A DNA stretch of 64,000 bases. Origin: Paramagnetospirillum kuznetsovii (GTDB lineage: Bacteria; Pseudomonadota; Alphaproteobacteria; Rhodospirillales; Magnetospirillaceae). The notes below the pieces were generated by a model. The model did no database searches. It was not told the DNA's origin and was given only the letters and a program-made list of their open reading frames with translations. Every line of letters begins with the position of its first letter. Position 1 is the stretch's first letter. The position numbers and the translations under genes were made by a program. The stretch is taken from contig NZ_PGTO01000007.1 of NCBI RefSeq assembly GCF_003284725.1, positions 124,001 to 188,000 on the forward strand, in the 5' to 3' direction. Of the stretch, positions 18,074-27,607 are shown piece by piece.

Positions 18074-19060
18074 ATGATCGATCCGTTTGGACGCGCCATC
18101 AGCTATCTGCGCGTGTCGGTGACCGACCGCTGCGATTTGCGCTGCGTCTATTGCATGGGCGAGGATATGCATTTCCTGCCCAAGGCCGAAATTCTGTCCC
18201 TGGAAGAGCTGGAGCGCCTGTGCGGCGCCTTCGTGCGTTTCGGGGTGCGCAAGATCCGCCTGACCGGCGGCGAGCCGCTGGTGCGTCGCAACGTCATGAG
18301 CCTGGTCGCCAATCTGGGCAAGCTGGTCAAGTCCGGCGATCTCGACGAACTGACCCTGACCACCAACGCCACCCAATTGGCCAAGCATGCCGAGGGTCTG
18401 GCCCAGGCGGGCATCCGCCGCATCAACATCTCGCTGGACAGCCTGAACCCGGAACGGTTCCAGGCCATCACCCGCTGGGGCAGGCTCGATCAGGTGATCG
18501 AGGGCATCATGGCGGCCAAGGCGGCCGGTCTGGCGGTCAAGATCAATACTGTCGCCCTGAAGGAGGGCAACGAGGACGAGCACGACCGTCTGGTGGAATG
18601 GTGCGGCGAGCATGGCTTCGACCTCACCTTCATCGAGACCATGCCCATGGGCGAGATCCACGCCGACCGCACCGAGCAGTATCTGCCGCTGTCGCTGGTG
18701 CGCTCTCGGTTGGAAAACCGCTGGACCCTGACCGATATCGATTATCGGACCGGCGGTCCGGCCACCTATGTCAAGGTGGCGGAAACCGGGCGTCGCATCG
18801 GCTTCATCACGCCTCTGACCCATAATTTCTGCGAATCGTGCAACCGGGTGCGGGTCACCTGCACCGGCACCCTGTTCATGTGCCTGGGCCAGGAGGACGC
18901 CGCCGATCTCCGCACGCCGCTACGCGCCAGCGAATCCGACCATTTGCTGGAATCCGCCATCACCGAGGCCATCTCGCGCAAGCCCAAGGGCCACGACTTC
19001 ATCATCGACCGCAACGCCCATCCGGCGGTCGGCCGCCATATGAGCGTCACCGGCGGCTAA
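18074..19060 (+). CDS. moaA: GTP 3',8-cyclase, molybdenum cofactor biosynthesis
   Basis: A 328-residue radical SAM enzyme that converts GTP to 3',8-cyclo-7,8-dihydro-GTP, the first step of molybdopterin synthesis. The N-terminal cluster ligands Cys20, Cys24 and Cys27 are in [11 protein letters not shown]. The second 4Fe-4S cluster ligands are in [11 protein letters not shown], and the chain ends in the GlyGly tail needed in MoaA. GGAGG lies in front of the ATG. It is divergent from the DUF2478 gene and convergent with recQ, with a palindromic repeat in between. Confidence 0.96.
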   Translation: MIDPFGRAISYLRVSVTDRCDLRCVYCMGEDMHFLPKAEILSLEELERLCGAFVRFGVRKIRLTGGEPLVRRNVMSLVANLGKLVKSGDLDELTLTTNATQLAKHAEGLAQAGIRRINISLDSLNPERFQAITRWGRLDQVIEGIMAAKAAGLAVKINTVALKEGNEDEHDRLVEWCGEHGFDLTFIETMPMGEIHADRTEQYLPLSLVRSRLENRWTLTDIDYRTGGPATYVKVAETGRRIGFITPLTHNFCESCNRVRVTCTGTLFMCLGQEDAADLRTPLRASESDHLLESAITEAISRKPKGHDFIIDRNAHPAVGRHMSVTGG

Positions 19061-19097
19061 GGCCATGGTCCTATACGCTCGGCCGATGACGTGATGG

Positions 19098-19172
19098 GGT
19101 GGAAAGCGGCCGGGACGGCCGCGCTCCAAGAATAGCGAGTCGTTCGGAGCGCGGGCGTCTCGCCCGCCCGCG
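19098..19172. repeat. Dispersed GC-rich palindromic repeat, copy 1
   Basis: The gap between moaA and recQ holds GCGGCCGGGACGGCCGC and GCGGGCGTCTCGCCCGC palindromes joined by a spacer in which GCGCTCC pairs with GGAGCGC. Near-identical copies are at 46425-46497 and, more diverged, at 39412-39485. It may act as a bidirectional transcription barrier between the two convergent genes. Confidence 0.8.
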
Positions 19173-19174
19173 GG

Positions 19175-21001
<1,827 letters not shown>

Positions 21002-21029
21002 GCGCCCATGTTCTAAGCCAAACCCGGCT

Positions 21030-21058
21030 TTGGGACAATGCACAGCAGGGTATATACT
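21030..21058 (+). promoter_or_regulatory. Candidate nadK promoter
   Basis: TTGGGA (21030-21035) and TATACT (21053-21058) are 17 bases apart, about 30 bases before the nadK start codon. The fit to sigma-70 is good at -10 and moderate at -35. No operator is evident. Confidence 0.5.
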
Positions 21059-21088
21059 CCCCGCAGCACAACGCGCCGCGAGGCTTGC

Positions 21089-21856
21089 ATGAACTTTTCC
21101 TCCATCGCCTTCGTCGGCGCCGAAACCGAGGCCGCCAAGGCCGGACTGGGGCGGCTGACCAGCCGCTACCCCCACGTCTCCCCCGATGAAGCCGACCTGA
21201 TCGTGGCGCTGGGCGGCGATGGCTTCATGCTGGAAACCCTGCACCGCTTCATCTCGCGCCGGGTTCCCATCTACGGCATGAATCGCGGGACGGTGGGATT
21301 CCTGATGAATACCTTCCGCGAGCACGGACTGATCGAACGGCTGTCGCGAGCCCAGAAGGTGACGCTGCACCCGCTGCGCATGCGCGCCCGCACCGGCTCG
21401 GGCGAGGTGGTCGAGGCGCTGGCCATGAACGAGGTCTCCTTGCTGCGCGAAACTCGCCAGGCCGCCAAGCTGCGCATCCGCATCGACAACAAGGTCCGCC
21501 TGGAAGAACTGATCTGCGACGGCATCTTGCTGTCCACTCCGGCGGGCAGCACCGCCTATAACCTGTCCGCCCACGGACCGATCATCCCCTTGGGGGCGGG
21601 CATCACCGCGCTGACGCCCATCAGTCCGTTCCGGCCGCGTCGCTGGCGCGGCGCCCTGTTGCCCCATACGGCCAAGGTGCTGTTCGAGATCCAGGAATCG
21701 GACAAGCGGCCGGTCAGCGCCGTGGCCGATTACACCGAAGTGCGCGACGTGATCGAGGTGGAGGTGACGGAAGACCGGAGCTGCGACCTGACCCTGCTGT
21801 TCGACCCCGAACACAATCTGGAAGAGCGCATCATCGCCGAGCAGTTTCTTCAGTGA
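21089..21856 (+). CDS. nadK: NAD kinase
   Basis: 255 residues from the ATG at 21089, with GAGG five bases upstream. The diagnostic [12 protein letters not shown] carries the catalytic Asp, and [10 protein letters not shown] and [18 protein letters not shown] match the NAD- and ATP-binding parts. It phosphorylates NAD to NADP in the cytoplasm. Its stop overlaps the GTG start of the AbrB-type gene (GTGA), and that gene overlaps the cupin gene, so the three form one operon. Confidence 0.95.
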   Translation: MNFSSIAFVGAETEAAKAGLGRLTSRYPHVSPDEADLIVALGGDGFMLETLHRFISRRVPIYGMNRGTVGFLMNTFREHGLIERLSRAQKVTLHPLRMRARTGSGEVVEALAMNEVSLLRETRQAAKLRIRIDNKVRLEELICDGILLSTPAGSTAYNLSAHGPIIPLGAGITALTPISPFRPRRWRGALLPHTAKVLFEIQESDKRPVSAVADYTEVRDVIEVEVTEDRSCDLTLLFDPEHNLEERIIAEQFLQ

Positions 21857-22902
21857 GGCAGGTTCTGGGATCCTGGGCGCTGGGCCTGGGACTCGGCGCC
21901 TTGGGCGGCGCCCTGTTCGCCGCCCTGGACCTGCCCTTGCCGTGGATGCTGGGGGCGCTCGGCGCCACCACCGTCGCATCCCTGTCGGGCTGGTCGCCCG
22001 CGGTGCCCAGGCCGCTCCGCGCCACCATGATCGGCGTGCTGGGGCTGATGCTGGGAAGCGCCTTCGCCCCCGATCTGCTGGACCGCGTCGGCCGCTGGGC
22101 CGACAGCATGGCCGTGCTGGCGGTGGCCATGACGTTGACCACGGCGCTGGTGGTGGCCTATCTGCGGCGGCTGGGCCGAATGGACAAGGTTACCGCCTTT
22201 TTCGCGGGGGCGCCCGGCGGCATCAATGAAATGGTGATGACGGGGGGCGCCATGGGCGGCGACGAGCGCACCATCGCGCTGTCGCATTCCCTGCGCATTC
22301 TTCTGATCGTCTTCGCCGTGCCGTTCGGCTATCGGCTGATCGCCCATGTCCATTCCGTTCCCATGGCCCAGAGCATGGGGCGGCTGCTGGATCTTGGCGG
22401 CATGGATGCGCTGGTCCTGGCCGGATCGGCGTTGCTCGGCGCTCTACTGGCCCGGCTTGCCCGGTTGCCCGCCTGGACGCTGACCGGTCCCATGATGTTC
22501 AGCGCCGGGCTGCATCTGGCCGGACTGACCGCGTCAAAGCCACCGGCGGAACTGGTGATCCTCGCCCAACTGGTGACCGGGGCCTCCATCGGATCGCGGT
22601 TTCGCGGGCTGGGGTGGTCCGAGGTCGCGGTCATGGCGCGTCCCGCCCTGGGGGCGACGGTCATCATGTTGGGGGTTTCCGCCGCCGCCGCCTGGGCCAT
22701 GGCGGCGATGTCCGATCTGCCCTTCGCGGTCCTGCTGCTGTCCTTCGTGCCGGGCGGCATCGCCGAGATGTGTCTGGTGGCGCTGGCCCTGGGCCAGGAT
22801 GTCGCCTTCGTATCGACCCATCATGTGGTCAGGGTGGTTCTGGTCATCATGCTGGCGCCCGTGGCATTCAGAATTTTTGGGCGAGGAGGAAATTCATCAT
22901 GA
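21853..22902 (+). CDS. AbrB-family (AmoA-like) integral membrane protein
   Basis: 349 residues made of about ten hydrophobic segments in two similar halves, each with a proline-containing helix such as [16 protein letters not shown] and [28 protein letters not shown] and [10 protein letters not shown] at equivalent points of the halves match the AbrB duplication (Pfam PF05145). Despite the family name these are membrane proteins of unknown function, not DNA-binding regulators. The start is GTG at 21853, overlapping the nadK stop; its own stop overlaps the cupin start. Confidence 0.85.
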   Translation: MRQVLGSWALGLGLGALGGALFAALDLPLPWMLGALGATTVASLSGWSPAVPRPLRATMIGVLGLMLGSAFAPDLLDRVGRWADSMAVLAVAMTLTTALVVAYLRRLGRMDKVTAFFAGAPGGINEMVMTGGAMGGDERTIALSHSLRILLIVFAVPFGYRLIAHVHSVPMAQSMGRLLDLGGMDALVLAGSALLGALLARLARLPAWTLTGPMMFSAGLHLAGLTASKPPAELVILAQLVTGASIGSRFRGLGWSEVAVMARPALGATVIMLGVSAAAAWAMAAMSDLPFAVLLLSFVPGGIAEMCLVALALGQDVAFVSTHHVVRVVLVIMLAPVAFRIFGRGGNSS

Positions 22903-23387
22903 AGCTTGTCGACCCCCGACGCCTGTCCGCCCTGGTGGAACAAGCCCGGACTTCGCCGCGGCGGCGCGCGCACCTGAACATCCACGACGATACCGCCGAG
23001 TCCATTAACCGGCTGGCCATCGCGCTGGAGCCCGACACCTATATCCGTCCCCATCGCCACTCGGACAAATTCGAACTCTTCGTGTTGCTGGTGGGGCGCG
23101 CCGTGCTGATCGGTTTCGATGGCGACGGCGTGGTGACCGAGCGGGTCGAGGTCGGCGGCGAGGGGACGCGGATCGCCGAATTTCCCGTCGGGACATGGCA
23201 TAGCCTGGTGGCACTGGACAGTGGATCGATCATGTTGGAGGTCAAGCCTGGTCCCTATAGCCCGACGCCCGAAGCAGATTTCGCCGCTTGGGCTCCGGCC
23301 GAAGGCGATGCGGCGGCGGCGGCGTGTCGGGACTGGCTGCAAGACCATGCGGTGCCCGGCTTGCGGTGGCCGGGGCAATTCACCTGA
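22899..23387 (+). CDS. WbuC-type cupin-fold metalloprotein
   Basis: 162 residues from the ATG at 22899, with GAGGAGG upstream and an ATGA overlap with the preceding gene. The cupin signature is TYIRPHRHSDKFELFVLLVG, followed by EFPVGTWHSLVALDSGS with a further conserved His, consistent with a metal site. WbuC-type proteins are often found in O-antigen or exopolysaccharide clusters, but the reaction is not established. A GC-rich Ala stretch precedes the C-terminal DWLQDHAVPG. Confidence 0.82.
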   Translation: MKLVDPRRLSALVEQARTSPRRRAHLNIHDDTAESINRLAIALEPDTYIRPHRHSDKFELFVLLVGRAVLIGFDGDGVVTERVEVGGEGTRIAEFPVGTWHSLVALDSGSIMLEVKPGPYSPTPEADFAAWAPAEGDAAAAACRDWLQDHAVPGLRWPGQFT

Positions 23388-23620
23388 TTCGCCGAATGAT
23401 CGCAGTAATGGGGGCAATGGATATTTGCATAGGCAAGCCCGAGCCGGTGCGAATGCCCCTATTTTGCTGCGCCGCAGCAAGAAAAGTTTCACGTAACCCC
23501 GGACAATGGTCCTTTGATGGACTTTTCTTTGCTGTCGTTTGTGCCATACTCTTGTCCAGCTACTGACTTTGGGCGGGTGGCCCTGGTTCCGGTGGCATAT
23601 GGTTTTCAAAGGAGGGACGG
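23388..23620 (+). other. Intergenic region upstream of the DUF992 gene
   Basis: This gap is more AT-rich than the flanking genes. I could not place a well-spaced -35/-10 pair with confidence. AAAGGAGG in the last 20 bases is a strong ribosome-binding site for the DUF992 gene. TTGCTGCGCCGCAGCAA (about 23464-23480) is a perfect inverted repeat with a three-base centre that could be an operator or the end of the cupin operon transcript. Confidence 0.4.
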
Positions 23621-24097
23621 ATGAAGAAGTGGATTGCTTCGGCTCTTTTCGCTGCGGCCGCCATGTTCACCCTGAGTGGTGAGGCGAAGGCCGAAGGTGG
23701 CGTTGTTCTCGGTGTCTTGGCCTGCTCCAAGACCGGAACCGGCACGACCTATGTGCTGCATTCCCGCAATCCGGTGGAATGCACCTATGAGGGCGTCGGC
23801 GGCCCCCAGAAGTACACCGGCATTGACGGCATTCTGTTCGGCATCGATCTCGAAATCGAGCACAAGGCCGGCATGGGCTATCTGGTGATCGGCGGTACCT
23901 GGAAGGACAAGTCGAGCCTCGAGGGCTATTTCGTCGGTGCCAAGGCTTCGGCCACCGTCGGTCTCGGCCTCGCGGTGCAGGCGGGCTTGGCGGGTGTCGG
24001 CAACGACATCACCCTGGTTCCGCTCGGCCTCGGCGGCCAGATCGGCATCGGCGCCACCGGTGGCATCAGCTATATGGCGATCAACGGCGCCAAGTAA
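23621..24097 (+). CDS. Secreted DUF992 family protein
   Basis: 158 residues with a signal peptide: MKKWIASALFAAAAMFTLSG then EAKA before the mature chain, cleavage expected after AKA. The mature part matches DUF992: GVLACSKTGTGTTYVLHSRNPVECTY with two Cys that could form a disulfide, then Gly-rich strands ending in GATGGISYMAI. DUF992 is a periplasmic family of unknown function in alphaproteobacteria. The gene stands alone with a strong ribosome-binding site and its own terminator, suggesting high, independent expression. Confidence 0.87.
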   Translation: MKKWIASALFAAAAMFTLSGEAKAEGGVVLGVLACSKTGTGTTYVLHSRNPVECTYEGVGGPQKYTGIDGILFGIDLEIEHKAGMGYLVIGGTWKDKSSLEGYFVGAKASATVGLGLAVQAGLAGVGNDITLVPLGLGGQIGIGATGGISYMAINGAK

Positions 24098-24122
24098 GCT
24101 GTGCTGTTCGGTTTGGGATAAG

Positions 24123-24155
24123 CGGTGGAGCCCCCTGGGCTCCGCCGTTTTCTTT
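24123..24155 (+). terminator. Rho-independent terminator after the DUF992 gene
   Basis: CGGTGGAGCCC (24123-24133), loop CCT and GGGCTCCGCCG (24137-24147) form an 11-bp stem with one G-T pair, followed by TTTTCTTT. It lies between convergent genes and may also stop the long sugar operon on the other strand. Confidence 0.85.
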
Positions 24156-24161
24156 GGCCGG

Positions 24162-25166
24162 TCAGCTGTTTTCCAGGCCGTTTGGTTCGTAGACCACGAT
24201 CTTGCTGCCGGAATTGTCGATGTTGAAATCCACATGGATCAGGGACTTCAGCCGCTCCCTGACCTTGGCCTGTAGCTCCGGCTTCACGTAGAACAGCACG
24301 AAGCCGCCGCCTCCGGCACCCAGCAGCTTGCCGCCGATCGCCCCGGCATCCATGGCGGCCTGATAGATCTCGTCGATTTCCGGGGTGGTGACGGCGTCGG
24401 CCAGTTCCCGCTTCAGCCGCCAACTGTCGTGCAGCAAGCGGCCCAGGTCGTCGAGCTGGCGCCCGTCGCTGCCCATGATGGCGACCGCTTCGTCCACCAT
24501 GGCGACCATCTTGTGGACATGGGCCTCGCGGTTGGCCAGATTGGCGATCTGCTTGGCGGCGATCTTGTCGGCGTAGCGGGAAAAGCCGGTGAAGAACAGC
24601 ATCAGCGAGCCCAGCATGGCGCGGCGGCGCTCCACCGGAATGATCAGCGGCACCACGTCGAAGGTGTCGTCGCGCAGGAAGGTGATGCGATTCATTCCGC
24701 CATAAGCGGCCCAGACCTGATCTTGCGAGCCCACATTCTCGCCGATGACATTCTGCTCGATGCGGATGGCTTCCTGGGCCAACTGCTTCTTGGTGGCCAT
24801 CCTGCCCTGCTTGGCCAGCAGGGTGTTGATCAGCCCGACGGTGAAGGAGGACGAGGAGCCCATGCCGGAACGGGCGGGCAGATCGCCGTCGTGATGAATC
24901 TCGACGCCCGACGACACCCCCATTTCCGTCAGCACGGCGCGAACCGCCGGATGTTGGATATCGGCGATGTCATCGACGGTTTCCACCTTGGAATAGGCGA
25001 TGCGATGCTTGTGCTCGAAGAAGGGCGGCAGGGTGCGCAGCGTGATGTAGCAGTATTTGTCGATGGTGAAGCCCACCACCGCGCCGCCATGCTGGCGGAA
25101 CCATGCCGGATAGTCGGACCCGCCGCCGAACAGTGAAACGCGGAAGGGGGTGCGGCTGATGATCAT
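24162..25166 (-). CDS. hddA: HddA-like sugar kinase (D-glycero-D-manno-heptose 7-phosphate kinase type, GHMP family)
   Basis: 334 residues from the ATG at 25166, which overlaps the stop of the nucleotidyltransferase gene (ATGA). N-terminal MIISRTPFRVSLFGGGSDYP, the ATP loop PARSGMGSSSSFTVGLINTL and C-terminal KLLGAGGGGFVLFYV are GHMP kinase motifs 1-3. HddA kinases make heptose 1,7-bisphosphate on the way to GDP-D-glycero-alpha-D-manno-heptose. Pairing with an HddC-like gene supports this call; an alternative is a kinase for another sugar phosphate. It is the last gene of the ten-gene operon. GmhA and GmhB are not in the window. Confidence 0.78.
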   Translation of the reverse strand: MIISRTPFRVSLFGGGSDYPAWFRQHGGAVVGFTIDKYCYITLRTLPPFFEHKHRIAYSKVETVDDIADIQHPAVRAVLTEMGVSSGVEIHHDGDLPARSGMGSSSSFTVGLINTLLAKQGRMATKKQLAQEAIRIEQNVIGENVGSQDQVWAAYGGMNRITFLRDDTFDVVPLIIPVERRRAMLGSLMLFFTGFSRYADKIAAKQIANLANREAHVHKMVAMVDEAVAIMGSDGRQLDDLGRLLHDSWRLKRELADAVTTPEIDEIYQAAMDAGAIGGKLLGAGGGGFVLFYVKPELQAKVRERLKSLIHVDFNIDNSGSKIVVYEPNGLENS

Positions 25167-25924
25167 CCCGGTGTCTTTCCTTTGGCCGCGATCGCATCGT
25201 GTGGCAGCACGTTCCCCGCTTCGGCCAAGCTTTCGGGAGTGCCGATATCGATGAAGGCGGCGCCCTCGGCGCGCCAACCGAAAATCCAGCCCGGCGGCAA
25301 CTGCGCCAGGAAATCGCGTTCCAGCGACGGCCCGGTCTCGGCGGCCAGACGGTCCAGCGCCGGACGCGACAACAGGGCGGCGCCGCCGTTGATCCAGCCC
25401 GGCCCCGCCAGTGTCGGATCCTTCTCGGCGAAGCGGGTGACTTGGCCGTCGGCGGCGATCTCCACCCGACCATAGCGTGAAACCTCGGCGACGGCGACAC
25501 ACAACAGCGATACCGCGCGGCCAGAACGACGATGCTCGGCGAGGAATTGGGCGAAATCGGCTTCCAGCCAGGTGTCGCCGTTCATGACCATGACCGGGTC
25601 GCCGACAAGCCGGGGCATGACGTGGCGCAGCGCGCCGCCGGTCCCCAAGGGAGCCGGTTCCGCCACCGCCAGAACCTGCAGCGGCAGGTCGCGTCCGTCA
25701 AGGTGAGCCCTCACCTGATCGGCGCCCACGCCCAGGGAAAGCACCACGCGCCCGGCGCCCAGGGCGGCCAGGTGGTCCAGCAGGTGATCGAGGAAGGGAC
25801 GGCCGTTGATGGGGGCCAGCACTTTCGGGATGTCGCCGAGAACGCTCCGGATGCGGGTTCCCAAACCACCGGCCAGCACCACCACGTCGATGCCGCCCAG
25901 TCCGTTGTCGCCGCTTTCGGTCAT
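25163..25924 (-). CDS. hddC: HddC-like sugar-1-phosphate nucleotidyltransferase
   Basis: 253 residues from the ATG at 25924, overlapping the GT2 stop as TGATG. IDVVVLAGGLGTRIRSVLGD is the nucleotidyltransferase signature, followed by IPKVLAPINGRPFLDHLL, VMNGDTWLEADF (metal-binding Asp) and AFIDIGTPES. It matches the group containing D-glycero-alpha-D-manno-heptose 1-phosphate guanylyltransferase. Substrate assignment rests on the adjacent HddA-like kinase and is not proven by sequence reading. Confidence 0.77.
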   Translation of the reverse strand: MTESGDNGLGGIDVVVLAGGLGTRIRSVLGDIPKVLAPINGRPFLDHLLDHLAALGAGRVVLSLGVGADQVRAHLDGRDLPLQVLAVAEPAPLGTGGALRHVMPRLVGDPVMVMNGDTWLEADFAQFLAEHRRSGRAVSLLCVAVAEVSRYGRVEIAADGQVTRFAEKDPTLAGPGWINGGAALLSRPALDRLAAETGPSLERDFLAQLPPGWIFGWRAEGAAFIDIGTPESLAEAGNVLPHDAIAAKGKTPG

Positions 25925-26871
25925 CACGGCCCCATGACGGCGCGGTCCGGCACCAGCGCGACGCCCTCGGCCTCGGCGATGATCCAGCGCGGACGGCCCC
26001 GCACGTCCTTGTAGACCCGGATCACGTAAAGACCGGTGGCGCCGACGGCCAGCATCAGGCTGCCCCACAAGAAAAAGGCCAGGGAAGCGAACAGCCAGCC
26101 GCTGCCGGCGAACAGTCCGATCAGCAGCAGCAGGACCGACAGGGCCAAACCGCACAGTCCGGCCCAATTGACCATGTAGATGGGCAGAAACGAGAACGAG
26201 GTGACGCCCGCCACCATGGTCTTGACCGCATTACGGTGAAGGCCGGAGAACTTGCTTTCGCCGCAATGGCGCGGTTGGCGTTCGTAATCGACGAAGGTCT
26301 GATCGAACCCCATCCACACCGCCAGTCCACGGATATAGGGGTCGTGTTCGCGCAAGCTCAGCATGTGCTGGGCGGCCCGGCGCGACAACAGCTTGAAGTC
26401 GCCCGACTCGATGGGCATCTGCCCGCGCGAGGTCCAGTTGATAACCTCGTAGGCGCGGCGCGTCAGCCACATGCGCAGGGGGTCTTCGCCGTGGCGGACG
26501 CTGCGCCTTGTGTGGACCACGTCGTGTCCGGCCCGCCAATGTTCGATCAAGGTGGGCAGCAGCTCGGGCGGGTCTTGAAGATCGCAGTCCATATAGATCA
26601 TGGCGTCGCCGGTGGCGGCGGCAAGGCCCGCCAGCACGCCCTCGGACGGCCCGGCGCGCCGGGCGGTGGTGATGATCTTCACCCGCGGATCCTTGGCACG
26701 GGCTTCGACCAGGATCTGGCGTGAACGGTCGGTGGAGCAGTCATTGACGAAGATGAACTCAAAGCCTTCCGGACGCCCGTCGGCCATCAGCGCCAGCCGC
26801 CGGATCAGTTCCGGCAGATTGTCTTCCTCGTTGCGGAACGAGAGGATGATGGAGACTGCGTCTTGGCTCAT
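25924..26871 (-). CDS. GtrB/CsbB-like family 2 glycosyltransferase with two C-terminal membrane helices
   Basis: The 315-residue protein has a GT-A domain (VSIILSFRNEEDNLPELIRRL, IFVNDCSTDRS, MIYMDCDLQDPPELLP with the DCDLQDPPE donor site). Two membrane helices follow, near residues 235-260 and 265-290. This is the layout of GtrB, CsbB and DPM1-like enzymes that load a sugar onto undecaprenyl phosphate at the cytoplasmic face. With the YfhO-like membrane protein two genes upstream, it could form part of a lipid-carrier glycosylation system. Confidence 0.87.
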   Translation of the reverse strand: MSQDAVSIILSFRNEEDNLPELIRRLALMADGRPEGFEFIFVNDCSTDRSRQILVEARAKDPRVKIITTARRAGPSEGVLAGLAAATGDAMIYMDCDLQDPPELLPTLIEHWRAGHDVVHTRRSVRHGEDPLRMWLTRRAYEVINWTSRGQMPIESGDFKLLSRRAAQHMLSLREHDPYIRGLAVWMGFDQTFVDYERQPRHCGESKFSGLHRNAVKTMVAGVTSFSFLPIYMVNWAGLCGLALSVLLLLIGLFAGSGWLFASLAFFLWGSLMLAVGATGLYVIRVYKDVRGRPRWIIAEAEGVALVPDRAVMGP

Positions 26872-26881
26872 GATTCCGCCC

Positions 26882-27598
26882 TCACCGTGGTTTCCAGAAC
26901 CACAACTCGCGGAAGAACTGGAAGTAATAGGCGGCTCCCCAGCGAAGAATCTGGAGTTTGCGCTCGCCGCCGATACGGGGCGGCTCGCCCACGCCGATCT
27001 CGCCGATCCGCATCTTGGCCTTGGCGGCGCGGACCGACATGACCGGCTCCCAACTGATGATGGTTCCGAACAACCGTTCGGGCAGAAGATAGGTTTCGTC
27101 CTTGTCCAGATCCAGTCGGGCGATCAGGTCGCGGCGGAACGCCCGGTAGATCACCATGGCATCGGTATAGCGGGCGCCGTGCAGAAGATTAACGGTGCGG
27201 GTGAATAGCCAGTTGCCGAACCCCGTGATGACATCGTCATCCTGGCTTGATGTGCCATCGCAATAGCGCGATCCGATGACAAGGTCATATCCCTGCCGCA
27301 TCTTGTCGATCAGCGCGGGGATAAATTCCGGCGCGCAATTCCCGTCAGGGCTGATGGTGATGACCATATCGCCGGAGATCAATGGCATGGCCTCCAGATA
27401 GGCAAAGCGGATGCCCCGGCGTTTCTGGACGTATACCTCGTAGCCGTTTTCGCGGCACCATTCGATGGTCCCATCGGTTGAACCGCCATCCAGGACAAGA
27501 ATCTGGCTTGCCCATTCCCGCTTGATCTGGGGCAGGATGGCACGCACGCCATCAATCTCGTTCAGGGTCAGGGCGACGATGGAAACAGTCATACACAA
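26882..27598 (-). CDS. Soluble family 2 glycosyltransferase
   Basis: The 238-residue protein begins VSIVALTLNEIDGVRAILPQ and has QILVLDGGSTDGTIEWCREN and ISPDGNCAPEFIPALI in the donor site, where an SPDG segment stands in place of a plain DxD. No membrane helix is visible, unlike the other GT2 in the operon. The start could be ATG at 27598 or the in-frame ATG two codons later (27592); no clear ribosome-binding site decides. It sits ten bases or so after the YfhO-like gene. Confidence 0.82.
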   Translation of the reverse strand: MCMTVSIVALTLNEIDGVRAILPQIKREWASQILVLDGGSTDGTIEWCRENGYEVYVQKRRGIRFAYLEAMPLISGDMVITISPDGNCAPEFIPALIDKMRQGYDLVIGSRYCDGTSSQDDDVITGFGNWLFTRTVNLLHGARYTDAMVIYRAFRRDLIARLDLDKDETYLLPERLFGTIISWEPVMSVRAAKAKMRIGEIGVGEPPRIGGERKLQILRWGAAYYFQFFRELWFWKPR

Positions 27599-27607
27599 GA
27601 AGCTTTC

